Assembly (NCBI GenBank): GCA_963678705.1
Contig: OY783209.1
Span: 9,858,001-9,922,000, forward strand
Reading direction: 5' to 3'
DNA from: Panorpa germanica
Taxonomy: Eukaryota > Arthropoda > Insecta > Mecoptera > Panorpidae
Length of the DNA stretch: 64,000 nucleotides
A program made the translations under genes and the position numbers. How positions within the stretch are numbered: position 1 is the first letter of the stretch; every line of letters begins with the position of its first letter. Below are positions 13,016 through 24,974 of the stretch, one piece after another. The notes beneath the pieces were generated by a model. That model ran no database searches and was not told the origin of the DNA. It saw nothing but the letters and a program-made list of their open reading frames with translations.

Positions 13016-14562
13016 AAACCCCAATTTTGTAATTGTGTAACTTTTGAAGATTTTTCAAAGGCCTATATTTTCTAAATTCCTCCACTTATGTCCTCTCCAA
13101 AGTATGGGGTTTATTTTGTCCTTTATTTAAAGTCGGCTGATGGTTTTAGGGAAACTTAACCTAATTTAGAAAATATAGATTGATTAAGTTTATTTAATGA
13201 GTAAATTAGGTTAGATAAAAGAACGAATTTTTAAGCTGTAATCATTAAAAGGTGTACTATAAATTCCTTATGATTAAACAATTCATTTAAAAAAAAAGTT
13301 GTTAAACACCCTGCAAGCAAATAAATTTGAAAGAAAACCATTTGTTATCTTTACTGTGTTCGATATTATAACGATAAAATAACAATCTAGTGAAGTTGTT
13401 TTGAAAACTATCATAGAAAATGGTTCAATAATATCATGTACGAGTATACATTGCCTATTAGAGTTGTGTCAGCAGCAATGCTTTAACTAGCGAGCAAAAC
13501 ATACATCACAGCCTTTACCCAAGTCTGACTGTGAGGGACAAGAGATTTAGGGATGGGGAGGGTGTAATAAGGGTGGACTACTTACTCCCTCTTCAACAGA
13601 ACCACAAGTCTCTGTCTCATTCGCTGTGATATACGACTTGCTTGTACTTAGCAGCTTAACGGTATTTTTTTGAAGTAAGTTGAAATCCGCCAGTATGTTT
13701 TGTTGCTATGTCAGTCGAGATGGAATCACTTTTCATTTTTTAGTACTAAATTTTTTTATTGTTATTTGATGATATCTGTTGTTTATACCAATTTAACAGC
13801 CAGTAACAGTAAAACATATTATTCTTCAATGCTCCAAGTAATCATTCCACAGACAAAACTGTAATATGTCTGAAAAGTATAAGCAGATATTTGAAGGCAG
13901 AGACAGTCTTAAAAACCTTATTGACTTTATCAATGAAACAAATTTAATCTCTTTATTTTAAATATCCATACTCGTGTCTATAAGTTGTGAATGTTTATAA
14001 ATGTATATATTGTTTTAAGTGCTAGCAACTGCTGAAAGTTGATGCACTCAAATAAATATTAAAGAAATATATCATCCCTCTCTCCATCCTAATTATCACA
14101 TCTTGTGAAATATACATTTCAAAAAATAATTTTTTGGTCTTATATTATGTTTTGAAAATCGACCATATGCTTTCAGTGTGCCGAACTTTATTAGATGGCA
14201 AACTAAATAAAATCTTTGATGGACCAAATAATTTCTTATTGACAGTGACAAAGAATTGTATTCATACGTGTAAATCCCACTTCTGATCTCTAATCAAGGT
14301 CATTTCTACAAGAAAAGTATTGCGAAACCAGCCCAAACTTACCATAGATTTAGTAGTAGCTCAAATATTGGGTCAATAAAAACTGTCGCACTTTTCCACA
14401 TCCTCGAATCTCATCTCAGAGGCCGCGCTGTATCAATATGTTCAATAAATCATTTCAGCTCTGAGGTTCAACAGTTTTATGCCCTTTAATGGATTTCGTT
14501 CCGCACATACGAATCTCACATTTATTTCTTATGTGGTCTGCGCTCTATTTTAACGATTTCAG
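13016..14562. other. No gene recognised
   Basis: AT-rich, with no supported coding or structural feature up to the acceptor at 14561-14562. Confidence 0.4.
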
Positions 14563-14587
14563 CCGCGTCTATTGACATGGAATAACT

Positions 14588-14752
14588 ATGGAGAAGTTCC
14601 CCACGTTGATCAGGCAACCACACAAACATCAAACGTACGAAGAAGTCGCCAAAGAAGTCAGCCAATCACTTACAAATTTTCTATCTGAGAATTTCGGTAT
14701 GAAATCAAATATATTAATGACATTGAATGAAGCACTTGCAAAATTTATACAC
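14588..14752 (+). CDS. First coding exon of an unrecognised gene (candidate)
   Basis: Exon with a good acceptor (ATTTCAG ending at 14562) and a donor GTATGT from 14753. The ATG at 14588 is the first in frame after an in-frame TGA at 14573, so it is the likely start. It encodes 55 residues (MEKFPTLIRQ... to ...LAKFIH) that are helical, polar and soluble-looking, with no signal peptide. The donor is in phase 0. The next phase-0 acceptor followed by a long open exon is at 43188, which would give a 165-residue protein across an intron of about 28 kb packed with repeats. I recognise no family. The exon composition is less AT-rich than its surroundings. The linkage to 43189-43617 is inferred, not shown. 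Confidence 0.45.
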
Positions 14753-15249
14753 GTATGTATTCATTACATTCTTCCGGTACCGGGTTTGTACTTAAAAGCT
14801 TTTAAGTTTTAGGCAAACAATACAAAAAGGTACAAATTCAATAATCGACCTCGTCCGTCCGTCCTGTGCAAACAAAATTGAATATCCATGTCAACCCCTA
14901 ATTTAATTTTAATCCCTAAAATGATTTTCAGAGAAATTATGCACTCTATTGAAAGTCGCGCAGTGAGGCGATTTTGAAACATTTTTTTGACTCTTGAGGT
15001 ATTCATTTATTATAGAGTAAGATGCAAGAGCCACCAGACCTACCTCGTTTTAGAAAGGTGAAATTTTGAGAATAAATAGTGTTTACACATAAGTTATTCA
15101 TTGTCAAAATTTCAGCTTTGTTATAAATAAAAATTAAATCCTGTTTGTTGGTAAGCGCATCGCTTGAAAACGGCTGAACCGATTTGTCCAAATTTTTCTT
15201 TAAATATTCATAATAGTCTGAATAAGGTTTTTAGGGCAAAGCATTTAAA
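14753..15249. other. No gene recognised (candidate intron)
   Basis: Two short minus-strand frames (14809-15006, 15003-15191) have no recognisable features. Confidence 0.4.
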
Positions 15250-15764
15250 AATGGGCTTGTGTCCTATGTCTTAACTTCTATAAAAGAAAAAGTGGGTTAC
15301 TAGAACCTCAAATGTTCAATTATTTTTTAATAACTCCTTATATGTTAAGAGATATTAACAATTAAAAAAATCATTTTGTCTATTTAATTATATTAAGGGA
15401 TTCAATGTTGTACACATTCCAAATGCATGTGACATCACAATCGCAGCCAACCTCTGTAAGGTCTGCTATATGTATTTATATAAAAAAAAAATCAAATATT
15501 ATTTACAGCTGTTTCAAGGAACAATAAAATTTCATTTGACTTGATTATTTGACTACCAACAGCTACAAAACATTACCACAGCACTGACCTACTCAACAAA
15601 TAACTGACGTTAAAATGCATTTCACGTCATACAAATATGGCCGACCATTTCTAGCGCACATTTAGATATTTAATAAAATAGACACGCCAATACACATTTA
15701 TTAACATCAATTTCAATCAACAATTGAAAAATCGACCACTAAAAAATGAGGACACAAGCCCATT
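15250..15764 (+). mobile_element. Non-autonomous TIR element, AATGGGCTTGTGTCCT family (copy 1)
   Basis: It starts AATGGGCTTGTGTCCT and ends with the exact inverse AGGACACAAGCCCATT (16 bp). The 640-bp copy at 50078-50717 has the same ends and shares the interior, including the block with ACCTACTCAACAAATAACTG. No transposase frame. No clear target duplication. Confidence 0.8.
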
Positions 15765-16585
15765 TGCCCAGAAAATTCTGGAAAAGGTAAAGTGTTTCTT
15801 TTTTATGGAGATTTTTGCTACTATGTGTGCAAATTTCCTTTTACAGCTGATTGTCACGAAAAATTGATTCACTTGAATTGTGAAAAGATTTATTGAAATT
15901 TGGACATTCGGATGATTCGAAATTTGGATGATTTCAGTGATTCGATTTTCATAAGTTAATGCTTGAGACTGTACAAATATATCACACTCCCACAATTTAA
16001 AAGAATCTTTAAAATCTAAGTTTTTTTTATTTTGAAGTAAAAACTTGAAAAACCATCTAAATAATTCAAAAGCCACATCGTCCGTAGTCTTTCAATCTCG
16101 GCAACTCCACCGTCAACTAACTCACACAGGCACAGACACACATATTGTCTGGAGGGAACTGGAGCTGGAGTGGATTCGCACACTTCAGCTCCAGAAGAAT
16201 GAATGCGTATAAATAAAACATCGAGGATTAATTGTATCCTAAATACGTTGTTTACACACGCTTAAATAAATAAACCGTTGAAAAACACTGAAAACATTTT
16301 AAAGGATACTTAGAATTTAGAGCTTTAAGCTTTTTTTAGTAACAAAAGCTTTTTTTGATTTTATTTTATTTTAAATGTTTAATTTTTAAATGTAATTAAG
16401 ATTTGATGCTAGATTATAAAGTAATGTATCACTGAAGAAGGTTTCGTGTGCTACTTTTATTATAATTGTATTGTTTAGATTTAATTAGTTGTATTTTATA
16501 AGTCATACATAGTAATGTATTAATATTTCCTGCTATTTGCCTAGGCACATCATTCCAGAAATTGGTCTCTAAATCACTTAACTAC
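15765..16585. other. No gene recognised
   Basis: A minus-strand frame of 119 codons (15717-16076) partly overlaps the repeat end and looks like chance. Nothing else is supported. Confidence 0.4.
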
Positions 16586-17082
16586 CATTCCCACTCACTG
16601 CTTTAATTTAATTTTGTATTTTGTATTTAGCATATGGCAATACGCGTAGTCATTCACACTACCATTTTTAATTTAATTTATTTTTTAAGTTTTCTTAGTT
16701 TTTTTAGGACCTTACAAGATCCAATGTTTTAAATTAAAAATATTAAATTAAGAAAAACTATATTATATTATAACCTCCAAAATGTGACAATCTGTCAAAA
16801 TGCAGTAGGATTTACTTTTTAAAAGAAGTTTATTGTCAGTTTTTTGAAAAATATAGAAATGAAAACAATTTCTATTACTAATTGTTATTAAAAACAGCAA
16901 TTTGAATTATTTCACATACAATTTTGTCGAACTGTCAAAATGTATATTACTATCGATGCATATGCACTAACTAAATTAACTAAACCTAAATTAAAACACA
17001 AATGTGAAAAGGAATGCTTAAATCTAGATTACAATAATAAATAGAAACAGTAAATTAAATATCAAAACAGTGAGTGGGAATG
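16586..17082 (+). mobile_element. About 497-bp MITE with CATTCCCACTCACTG ends (copy 2)
   Basis: Same perfect 15-bp inverted ends and interior as 7051-7557, with small substitutions and indels. Non-coding. Confidence 0.75.
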
Positions 17083-18691
17083 AGCTTTAAAGTGACAAAT
17101 TGGAGGAAAAGCTCTAAAATAAACTATTCTGACAATATTTGTTAGGTTAAAAATTGGTTAAAATAAGTTTCACGTTAGTTAGTTAAATTTAATAAAGGCG
17201 ATGGTGGAATTAATGTAGAAGAATGTAATGCCTAACATTAACTAACCAAGCAAACAACTTGTCTGACTACTTGGGATAAACTACTGGGATAATGGAAGAC
17301 CTAATGGAGAATTTTAAAAACAACTTTAAACTAACGATATCTCGAAGACCATGCCACTTTTACTAAGGTCTACCTCCGTTGTCAGTTAGACTTGCTACTT
17401 TTGAGACATTATGTATAATTATTTTTATTTCACAAGCTGAAACTTACATTTAATGTTAAAACGTAAAATTGAAACTATAACATAGTAGCTGGGAATGTCC
17501 CTTTATACTCATGAATAATTTCTTCCAACGTAATAATAAAATTTATAAATATTTCTCAATAGAGTTTGTGAGTTTGTGAACATCTGGATATTTAAATTTA
17601 TTTTTATTTTCACGGGTTTTATTCACAACTTTCCCCAACCAGGAAAACTAAAGTGGAAACAGAGATGGAAAGTTAAGCCACATGTGTGACACGATTATCA
17701 TTCGCGAATAACTTGACGTAGCTGGTGCTGGGTGCCCCACATCACGCGTAGCAGCCTGTGTACGGAAACTACGGGAGCTTCTTCGTAGCCATAATAATAT
17801 AACAATTTATAAAACTAATAAATAATTTATAATTCTAACATACACTGTTATTTCACAGTATTTATGTGCTTTTAAGTTTTATGTCGTATATTATAATTAG
17901 AAGTGTAGCAAGTACCTTGTGAGGAAGATAGGATATTACATAAACAAAAGTTATATTAGGATTTAAAGTAGGCGTACGGGGCGGGGGCGATGGGGGTGAG
18001 GGATACATTAAATATATGAGTATATAAGCCGTTTTCTAATGAATTATTAAGCTAACATATCTTTATATGGTGCTGACTAAGTCTTTAGAAGTTTGTTGTA
18101 TAGATAACAAAGACTACTGGTAGTTAGAACCCTATTAAACAGTATATCATCAGTATATGAACATGAGCGTCCTCAGGGGAGAACAAATAGAACAATTTAC
18201 TACCATCCGTGGTGAATTTACACTAAATACAACGAAAAGGAGTGACAAATTAATATTGGTAAACAATACACATGATATTTAATAAATTTACTAGACGACA
18301 CAGTGTCTTTGGGCTCGATCATCGGATTCTGTGTTTATATGTTATTAAATTAAATTGATTATATACATACATAATCATAAACTTATTTGGAAACGGTGTA
18401 CTGCACATATACATAGTAGGAGCCCAGCAAAGATTTTTTTATCATGAAACAATTCAATTTGATTTCACTTGTTCAAAGGAAATGTCAGTGTATGATCTAC
18501 AAATAGCAAAATCACTGCAATTGAATGAAGTTACAAAGAAACTATTAAAGTGTAACAGAGACAGATATATCTTGTTTCTTTTTCTATGATGTTTTGGTGA
18601 AATTAATGTAAAATGCTCTACTAAAATAAACATTTTCAAATGTAAAAAAGAAACAACTATATCTCCATTTAATTCTTAAAAAGATTCTTAA
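17083..18691. other. No gene recognised
   Basis: AT-rich with a GC-richer patch near 17700-17790. A CACAAGCTGAAA-CTTACATTTAA block near 17440 has a weak match near 50005, suggesting another old repeat. Confidence 0.4.
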
Positions 18692-19373
18692 GGGGGGTAA
18701 GATCAAAACGATAAAAAAGAAGCATATTTTAGATAATGATTTTTGACGAAACAGTTAAAATATAATTATTTCTATAATTACTACATAATAAAATTACATT
18801 TGAAGAATATTTTGTGAAATTTTCAGAAATAAATATCAAGAAATGAGACATTGACAACGAATCTTCGCAGAAGTCGCAAAAAAAGTTACATTGCGGTGCC
18901 ACTCATAACTCATCACTGAATTTTCTGAAATCGAAAAACCAAACTGATTTTATTAGTTCATAAGATTCTGTAGGTAACGCTGTCGAGTTTTTCTTTTTCT
19001 ATTGATTTTTTCAGTTTTTTACAGCACTTATAAATCAAAATACCGATTTTTTATAAAAAAAGATCAGAAACTTTGTTATTTTAAAATACGTTAAAATTTA
19101 AAAATTTAAAAAACTCGACAGCGTTATCTTGGCATGTAAATAAAGAAAAAGTGTGTAAAGTTTCAAAAGAATCGGTCCAGTAGATTTTGATCTAGAGATG
19201 GCACCGACTCTGAAAAAGCTATGTGTGAGAAACCACATTTCAAAGTTTCAAAGTAACACGAAAGCAGACCAGGGAGGTGAAGACTTAAAACTCTATATCT
19301 CCGACAGTTTTACTCCAATCGACTTCAAATTTTTACACAATAAACTTAATATGTTGTACAATAATATAAATAA
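18692..19373 (-). repeat. Dispersed repeat B, copy 2
   Basis: Reverse-orientation copy of the repeat at 8391-9075. An 83-codon frame at 19198-19449 is open here, but the same positions are interrupted by stops and lack the ATG in copy 1, so it is not a gene. Confidence 0.7.
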
Positions 19374-20659
19374 ATTTAAAAAAAATGAAACCTTGAACCT
19401 TAAGAGAGAAATTAACTTAGCATTGCCATTTCATCAAAATGATTACTGAGAGGAAAAACTGAAAGCGCTTTTTTCTACAGAATTTTTGCTACTATATACG
19501 CATATGTCCTTTACAGTTCCATCGTCTAGCAACTTTCCAGTTAAATCAAATCATTATTTTCGGTAACAAAAACTAATAAGTTATTAAAAAAAAAGCTTTA
19601 AAAAGTCGTAAAAAGAAAAAGTTCTACATTCACAGAATCAAAGTCAAAGATCAACAAAATAATATAAATAAAAATTGTTTACGATTTTTGACTCTGAGAA
19701 TATATAACAAATAAGCCTTTTGTTAAAGGCAGAATAAAAGGAAATTCTAAGTAAGGCTATTCATCAAATAGAGATAGTCCGATGGTAGTAAACAAGTTGC
19801 GAGAACTCCCGAAGATAACCGAACCGAACATATTAGAAATGAAATCCCGACTCAAAGAAGCTCGAATAGAAGAAAATACTGGAGAAAGGAAAGCCAAAAG
19901 AAAAAAGGAATAAGTAAAAGTCTGAAGTAAGGTTTATACTTAGAAGCAGAGCCGTATTTACATTAGGGTGAAATTGTTGTGTGCTTAGTGCCCGTTGAAA
20001 AGATGAGATTGGAAGGCCAGGTTAAGTGTTTTTACCATTTGTAGCTCATATCACTGATCAATATATATGATGTCAAAGCGACTCCAAAATGTTTACTGGA
20101 ATAGTTCCGTTTTATAGAAATTAAGTTATGATTCATAAGCCCATTGTTCAAATAATCTCTAGTTTCATTCTTGTGTATATAAGAAGAGCCCCAGGCCGAA
20201 TAGCTTCGAATTTGAACCTGTTCATGAAACTAGAAGAGGTCAGAGTTCAATTGCAATCGGTGCTTCCTTGTAAACGTTGAACCGTTTTACATGGATATTT
20301 AATACTTTAAGTTTAAACTAAAAAAAGGTAAAGATTTAAAATCTTGTAAACCCTGAACATTATAAAGTGTGGCAGTTTACTTTACCTTGCGCCTTCTCTG
20401 GATACATTTTATTAAGTGCTGTTTAAATATTTATCAGTCTAACAAAGTAATAAGCGATAATCAAGAGTAAATTGATATTAATTAGTTAAGAGGAACTTGG
20501 TATTTATATTTCCTTTTTTTTAATATTATTTTATTTTTAATGTTTTTGCCATTATATACATGTCATTGTGCTTAATTCAATTTTGATCCTTATTAAATCT
20601 AAAGATTCTCAATTTTTTCAAACGAAAAGAAATATATATATAAAATTCCTTATAAAAAT
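19374..20659. other. No gene recognised
   Basis: AT-rich, with no supported coding or structural feature. Confidence 0.4.
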
Positions 20660-21503
20660 AAAAACCAAACTGCTACTGCTACTGCTTCGCTCCTCCTGCT
20701 ACTGTCCCTCCTGTTTCTACTCTGCCATTCCTTCTCTTTCCTAGTTCCTTTCCTCTATCTCCGCCATCCACCTCTTCCCTTCACTTTCGGCATTACATTC
20801 TTCTGTCTTAAAAAGATTTAAAAAGCTTCCGCCTTCCTTCTTTTAATTATTTCTGCCATTCATCTGTTCCCTTCCTTGCCCCCTTTTAAGAGCTGCCCAA
20901 TATTCATCTCACTTCCTACTATTTCCTTACAATCAAACTTAATGTGCTCCAGTGTTTCGTCCTCCGTTCCGCACACTCTACACATTCTTTCCTCTCTACA
21001 TTCCCAGTATCTGTTTCCTTTTTCCTCATTGCCCAATCTAAACCTTGCTGTCCTTCTTATGTTTTTTATGTCTTTTTCTATTAAGTACTTACTAGGTATA
21101 TTACTTTCCAAAATCCTTTTATATCTTGTATTGTAATTGCTTTTCTCGATTTTTCCCATTCTTTCCTGTTGTTGTATCTCCTTAGCTCCTCTTCCACACT
21201 TGCACCTCTTTCTCTTTTCCTCTCTGCCTCCTTGATCGCCATTCCATTCCTTTCAAAGTACTCCTTTCTCTTTTTCGGGCCTCGTCTTCTCCCCCCCCCC
21301 ACCTTCTTTATACTTTCCTCCCATATTTTCTTTAAAATTTTGCTTTCAGCACTGCTCATTTTCTCCTCATATTTTATTGCTCTTTCACCTGCTTTAATTC
21401 TTATCTTGTCCCTTTTTAGCTCCTCCATGATCATGTACCCTTTTTTTAATATTAAGTTTCGATAGTTATAAGCACTAAAAACAATATATATATTTATAAA
21501 CAT
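20660..21503 (-). mobile_element. 5'-truncated LINE, C-terminal region with a frameshift
   Basis: Two overlapping minus-strand frames (21503-21081, then 21159-20860) read the end of one reverse-transcriptase polyprotein interrupted by one frameshift near 21150. The first part is highly charged (Lys/Glu/Arg). The second contains RRTARFRLGNEEKGNRYW, then a C-x2-C-x8-H-x4-C knuckle (CRVCGTEDETLEHIKFDC). This is typical of the C-terminus of LINE polyproteins abundant in hymenopteran genomes. A C-homopolymer lies at about 21292-21301. No reverse-transcriptase core remains, so the copy is 5' truncated and inactive. Confidence 0.7.
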
Positions 21504-21661
21504 TTGTAATACATAATTTATAGTTTAATCATTGAATACTGCAGCGGTAGTACCAGGTGAAGTGATTTTGCCATTTGTAGTTCGTATCATTTCTCAAGAA
21601 CGAGTGAAATCAAATACAATTGTTTTATCACAAAAAATCATACGCATCTTAATATAATGTC
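21504..21661. other. No gene recognised
   Basis: Short AT-rich spacer between the LINE fragment and the hAT element. Confidence 0.4.
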
Positions 21662-22077
21662 ATAGTGACCAGTGGCAGCCTCAGGGGGTGGCAAGCAGGG
21701 CAACCGCCCGGGACCTCGCTCTTGTAGGGGCCTCGCATTCTCGCGCAACAACCCAAGTAGAAAAATTCATTACTATATATGTATTTGAATCTCTTGCCTC
21801 GCTCTTTAGAAATCCCACTAGAATCACTGCGTATATCTTTTAAGGCATTCATGAACCTTAGTTTATCATCATTAATATTTGTCGTCTTTGTGCTTGTTAA
21901 CTTTTATAAAACTTCCAATATAAAATTTATTTCTCGTTAATTATCATCAGAAATACTTACTTACAATTTACATAAATTATACAAAGAACAAGTGCCTCGC
22001 AATGAGCGACCCCGGTTCCTCGAAAATATCTGCCACCCCGGGGTCGTGCAATGGCTAAGGCCGCCCCTGATAGTGAC
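21662..22077. mobile_element. 400-bp non-autonomous hAT element with 8-bp target duplication
   Basis: The element spans 21670-22069. The left end is CAGTGGCAGCCT and the inverted right end is CAGGGGCGGCCT, a classic hAT terminus. It is flanked by a perfect 8-bp duplication ATAGTGAC at 21662-21669 and 22070-22077, as expected for hAT. Subterminal regions are GC-rich (GGGCAACCGC, CCCCGGGG); the middle is AT-rich. No transposase. A related copy is at 43637-43998. Confidence 0.9.
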
Positions 22078-23952
22078 TCCAAAATCGTCATGCGTTATGA
22101 TTTGGACTAGTGTGACATTCCTTTGGTTCTTCAAGATATTTATTTGTTTTTTCACTACAATTTTATTTTCCAGTACAAAATACAAAATAAGACCCTTAGT
22201 TAAAGTGTCCACTATACGACTTCTTTGCTTTAACAATGTTTTCATATTCAATAGTTTAACATGAATTGGATATAGCAATGTCTTCCAATATATTCATCCC
22301 TTAGAAATTAATGTAGTCTTTTTAAAATAACCCTTTGTTGTATCTCAACATGAACAACACAAGTTTGTTCAGTTTGTTCAGTTTGTTCGACGTGAGTTAA
22401 CCTTTGCATACGACATTTTCTTCTCCTACAGCCCCCCCCCCCCCTCCATATGACGTCATCCTCTGCATCCGGTTAAACACAAACACTAGTTTTTCTTGAT
22501 TTCGTACTTCTGCATTTTATATTGTAAGCTTTGTGCGACTATATTGTATTTTAAAAGTTTCACTGGCATTTTATTCAAAGACTTGAGCTTTATGAATTGT
22601 TAAGCTTCAAGCGAGCTTTGTCAGTCCTTTTACATATATGTCAAGATTTTTTTTGAATTTCCTTAGTGAGAAGAACATTCTCCGAGGTATAGCTACAACA
22701 AGTAGACTGTATCGGTGCAGTGTATTATCATATTTTTGATTTGAAATATTTTCAGAATTTTAAGCTTGCATACTTCTATCAATAAGGGCCGAACATAAGT
22801 TTTGTCACACACAAAGGGGTGAGAGAGTCTAGGAATTGTGAAGTAGGCAAGTGGTCAAAAGCGTTGTGATAAATATATCAAAAAATTGGTAAAAATGGAG
22901 TTTAAAAAAAAATTATTTCCTCAAAAATGTTATAAATTTCCATGAGATCTAAAAAAAACAAAAGATCATTTATTCTCAAAACTATATAGGTAATATTACG
23001 CAAAATGTGACAAGGACGTTGAAACTCAAGACGAAATACCACTCAAATTAACTACATTAGCCTGATTCAAAAATATCATGCTATCTAATCACAATAACCT
23101 ATTCTCATCACGTAAGAGCTAAAAAAAAAATGTATAAAAGTTTTCCAAAAAAGCATATTTTTGTCTCACCAAATTTACCGCGAGAACCTACGTCGGACCG
23201 CAAGTTGTATTTATGGTTTTTCTTACATCAAAAAAGTATCTGCTAAGCAAACAATTTTACCTAATATACAACTTTTTGTGACTTATTTTACAGCTTTTTG
23301 AAAAATGAATCTATCCGTTTGCGGATTAGCGTAATCATATCTTCATAAAGAACTTTTTAAGGGTGTAAGATTTTTATATGGTAGCTAAACAATTTAATAA
23401 TATGATCTTTTCATTTTAAATATTACAATGTTTCACTTAAGTATATTATATGAATGTAAATTAACACTTTTCTTTGATATTTAGTTTTTGTTCTACTTCT
23501 TCAAAATACCTTTTAATTGAGCCGTTTTTGAGTATTTGAAATTATTAAATAATAAAAAAATTTAACTAATAAGTTTAATTAGGCAGCAATGTTGTTCACC
23601 ACAAAAAACTGCCGACTGTATTGACAATACGCCAACGTTAAATAAAAATTAATAAAAGAGAAATTCTAAAAAATTTTATACAAATTCTTTACGAATTAGT
23701 AAGAAAATTGTAATTTTTAGTAAATATATAAAAAACGAATTCATTCTTAAATGCGAAGTATTGCAACCTTCATATTTGAAATAATTAGCACTTGAGAAAG
23801 AGAAAATTTATATTTATTCTTATCATTATTATTATTATTTTCTTTAAATAGATATTCCCCTTCTAAAAATAAACATAAACTCCTTGGTATAGAAAACATC
23901 ATTGTACTAAATTTCTGACTAAAGCAGTTTACAGGTGTTGAATTACGAATCG
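22078..23952. other. No gene recognised
   Basis: AT-rich. There is a threefold AGTTTGTTC tandem at about 22362-22389 and a run of C at about 22432-22444. No supported gene. Confidence 0.4.
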
Positions 23953-23956
23953 CTAA

Positions 23957-24959
23957 TGTAACCCTACCCCTTATATCTACTATCTATAGATGGTGGTAGT
24001 TACTTATTTTATGAGAGCGATACTACAATCGTCTCATGCGAAAGTTCGTTTATGGGGATCTGGTTCCCCTTGAGTCGGATGACCAAGCTAATTCTGCTAA
24101 TTGTGGAGGCTTCTTTATCATTCAGGACTTATTACCTCATCTAATTATATTTCATAAATATATTAGGTTTTACTTACTTTTTGTACTTTCTCTGCAGGCA
24201 GCTTCCTCTGCTTTGGACAATCACTTTATTTAACGCGACACGACCGTTAATTCTAAGTACTTTTACAATTAAAACAAGGGAATCCTTAACACTTAATTCT
24301 TTATTATTCAAAACTTAATTAATACAAATCTTAGTAATTTTAATAATCTTTATGTCAAAGCGACTGACTAATACCCGAACCACCGACTAAGGGGCGCTAC
24401 TCCCTTATTAGACGGGGCTGATTAGACAGACCTTTCGATTGACGTCTCGACGTACTAACTGGCTGATTGATCTTGATGGACTGACCCCCTCTACTCTCTT
24501 AAACTAAGCTTATATAGATTAAAACCCTTTGTTTGAACATATGAACTCGTTTGAACTCAAATGTTATTTCGTCATCACTACTAAAATCAGATGACATTCC
24601 GTCATCAGTTCTTTGGACTTTTCATATTTGGTTTTAATATAAACATTATTTGAATCTCCACGTGCCTCACGCCCAAAAGCTACACGTGTCTTAAACAAAG
24701 GAAGTTAATTAATATTTCTCTTAAAAGTTATTGTAAATACTGCGTCAGCAATTTTGATTATGATACTAATATACGGACATGGTTCTCTCGATAAAGCAAT
24801 ACTAAATGTAAATAATGTTCACGACATTTAGACGCCTAAAACTAATAAAAATACAAAGTATTTGAATCTTCCAATGGTTCTTAAATAGTTAGTTAAAATA
24901 TATTATCAATAATTAATGAATCTATAATAATCTATATATATATATATGGGACTGTTACA
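23957..24959 (-). repeat. 3' LTR of the Gypsy element
   Basis: Direct repeat of 34455-35457, 1,003 bp, with TGTAAC/GTTACA ends (TG...CA). Candidate polyadenylation signals AATAAA on the minus strand lie at 24300-24305 and 24225-24230, downstream of the inferred start equivalent at 24482. The 65-codon plus-strand frame inside it is antisense and not supported as a gene. Confidence 0.95.
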
Positions 24960-24974
24960 TTGCTTCCCGTTTTT
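24960..24974 (-). other. Candidate polypurine tract
   Basis: Minus-strand AAAAACGGGAAGCAA directly abuts the 3' LTR, where the plus-strand DNA primer is expected. Two C residues make it an imperfect tract. Confidence 0.4.

Noticed and set aside
19198-19449. 83-codon frame in repeat B copy 2
   Set aside because: The corresponding region in copy 1 has stops and lacks the ATG, so the frame is not maintained.
24036-24233. 65-codon plus-strand frame repeated at 34534-34731
   Set aside because: It lies in both LTRs antisense to the element; it is identical only because the LTRs are identical.
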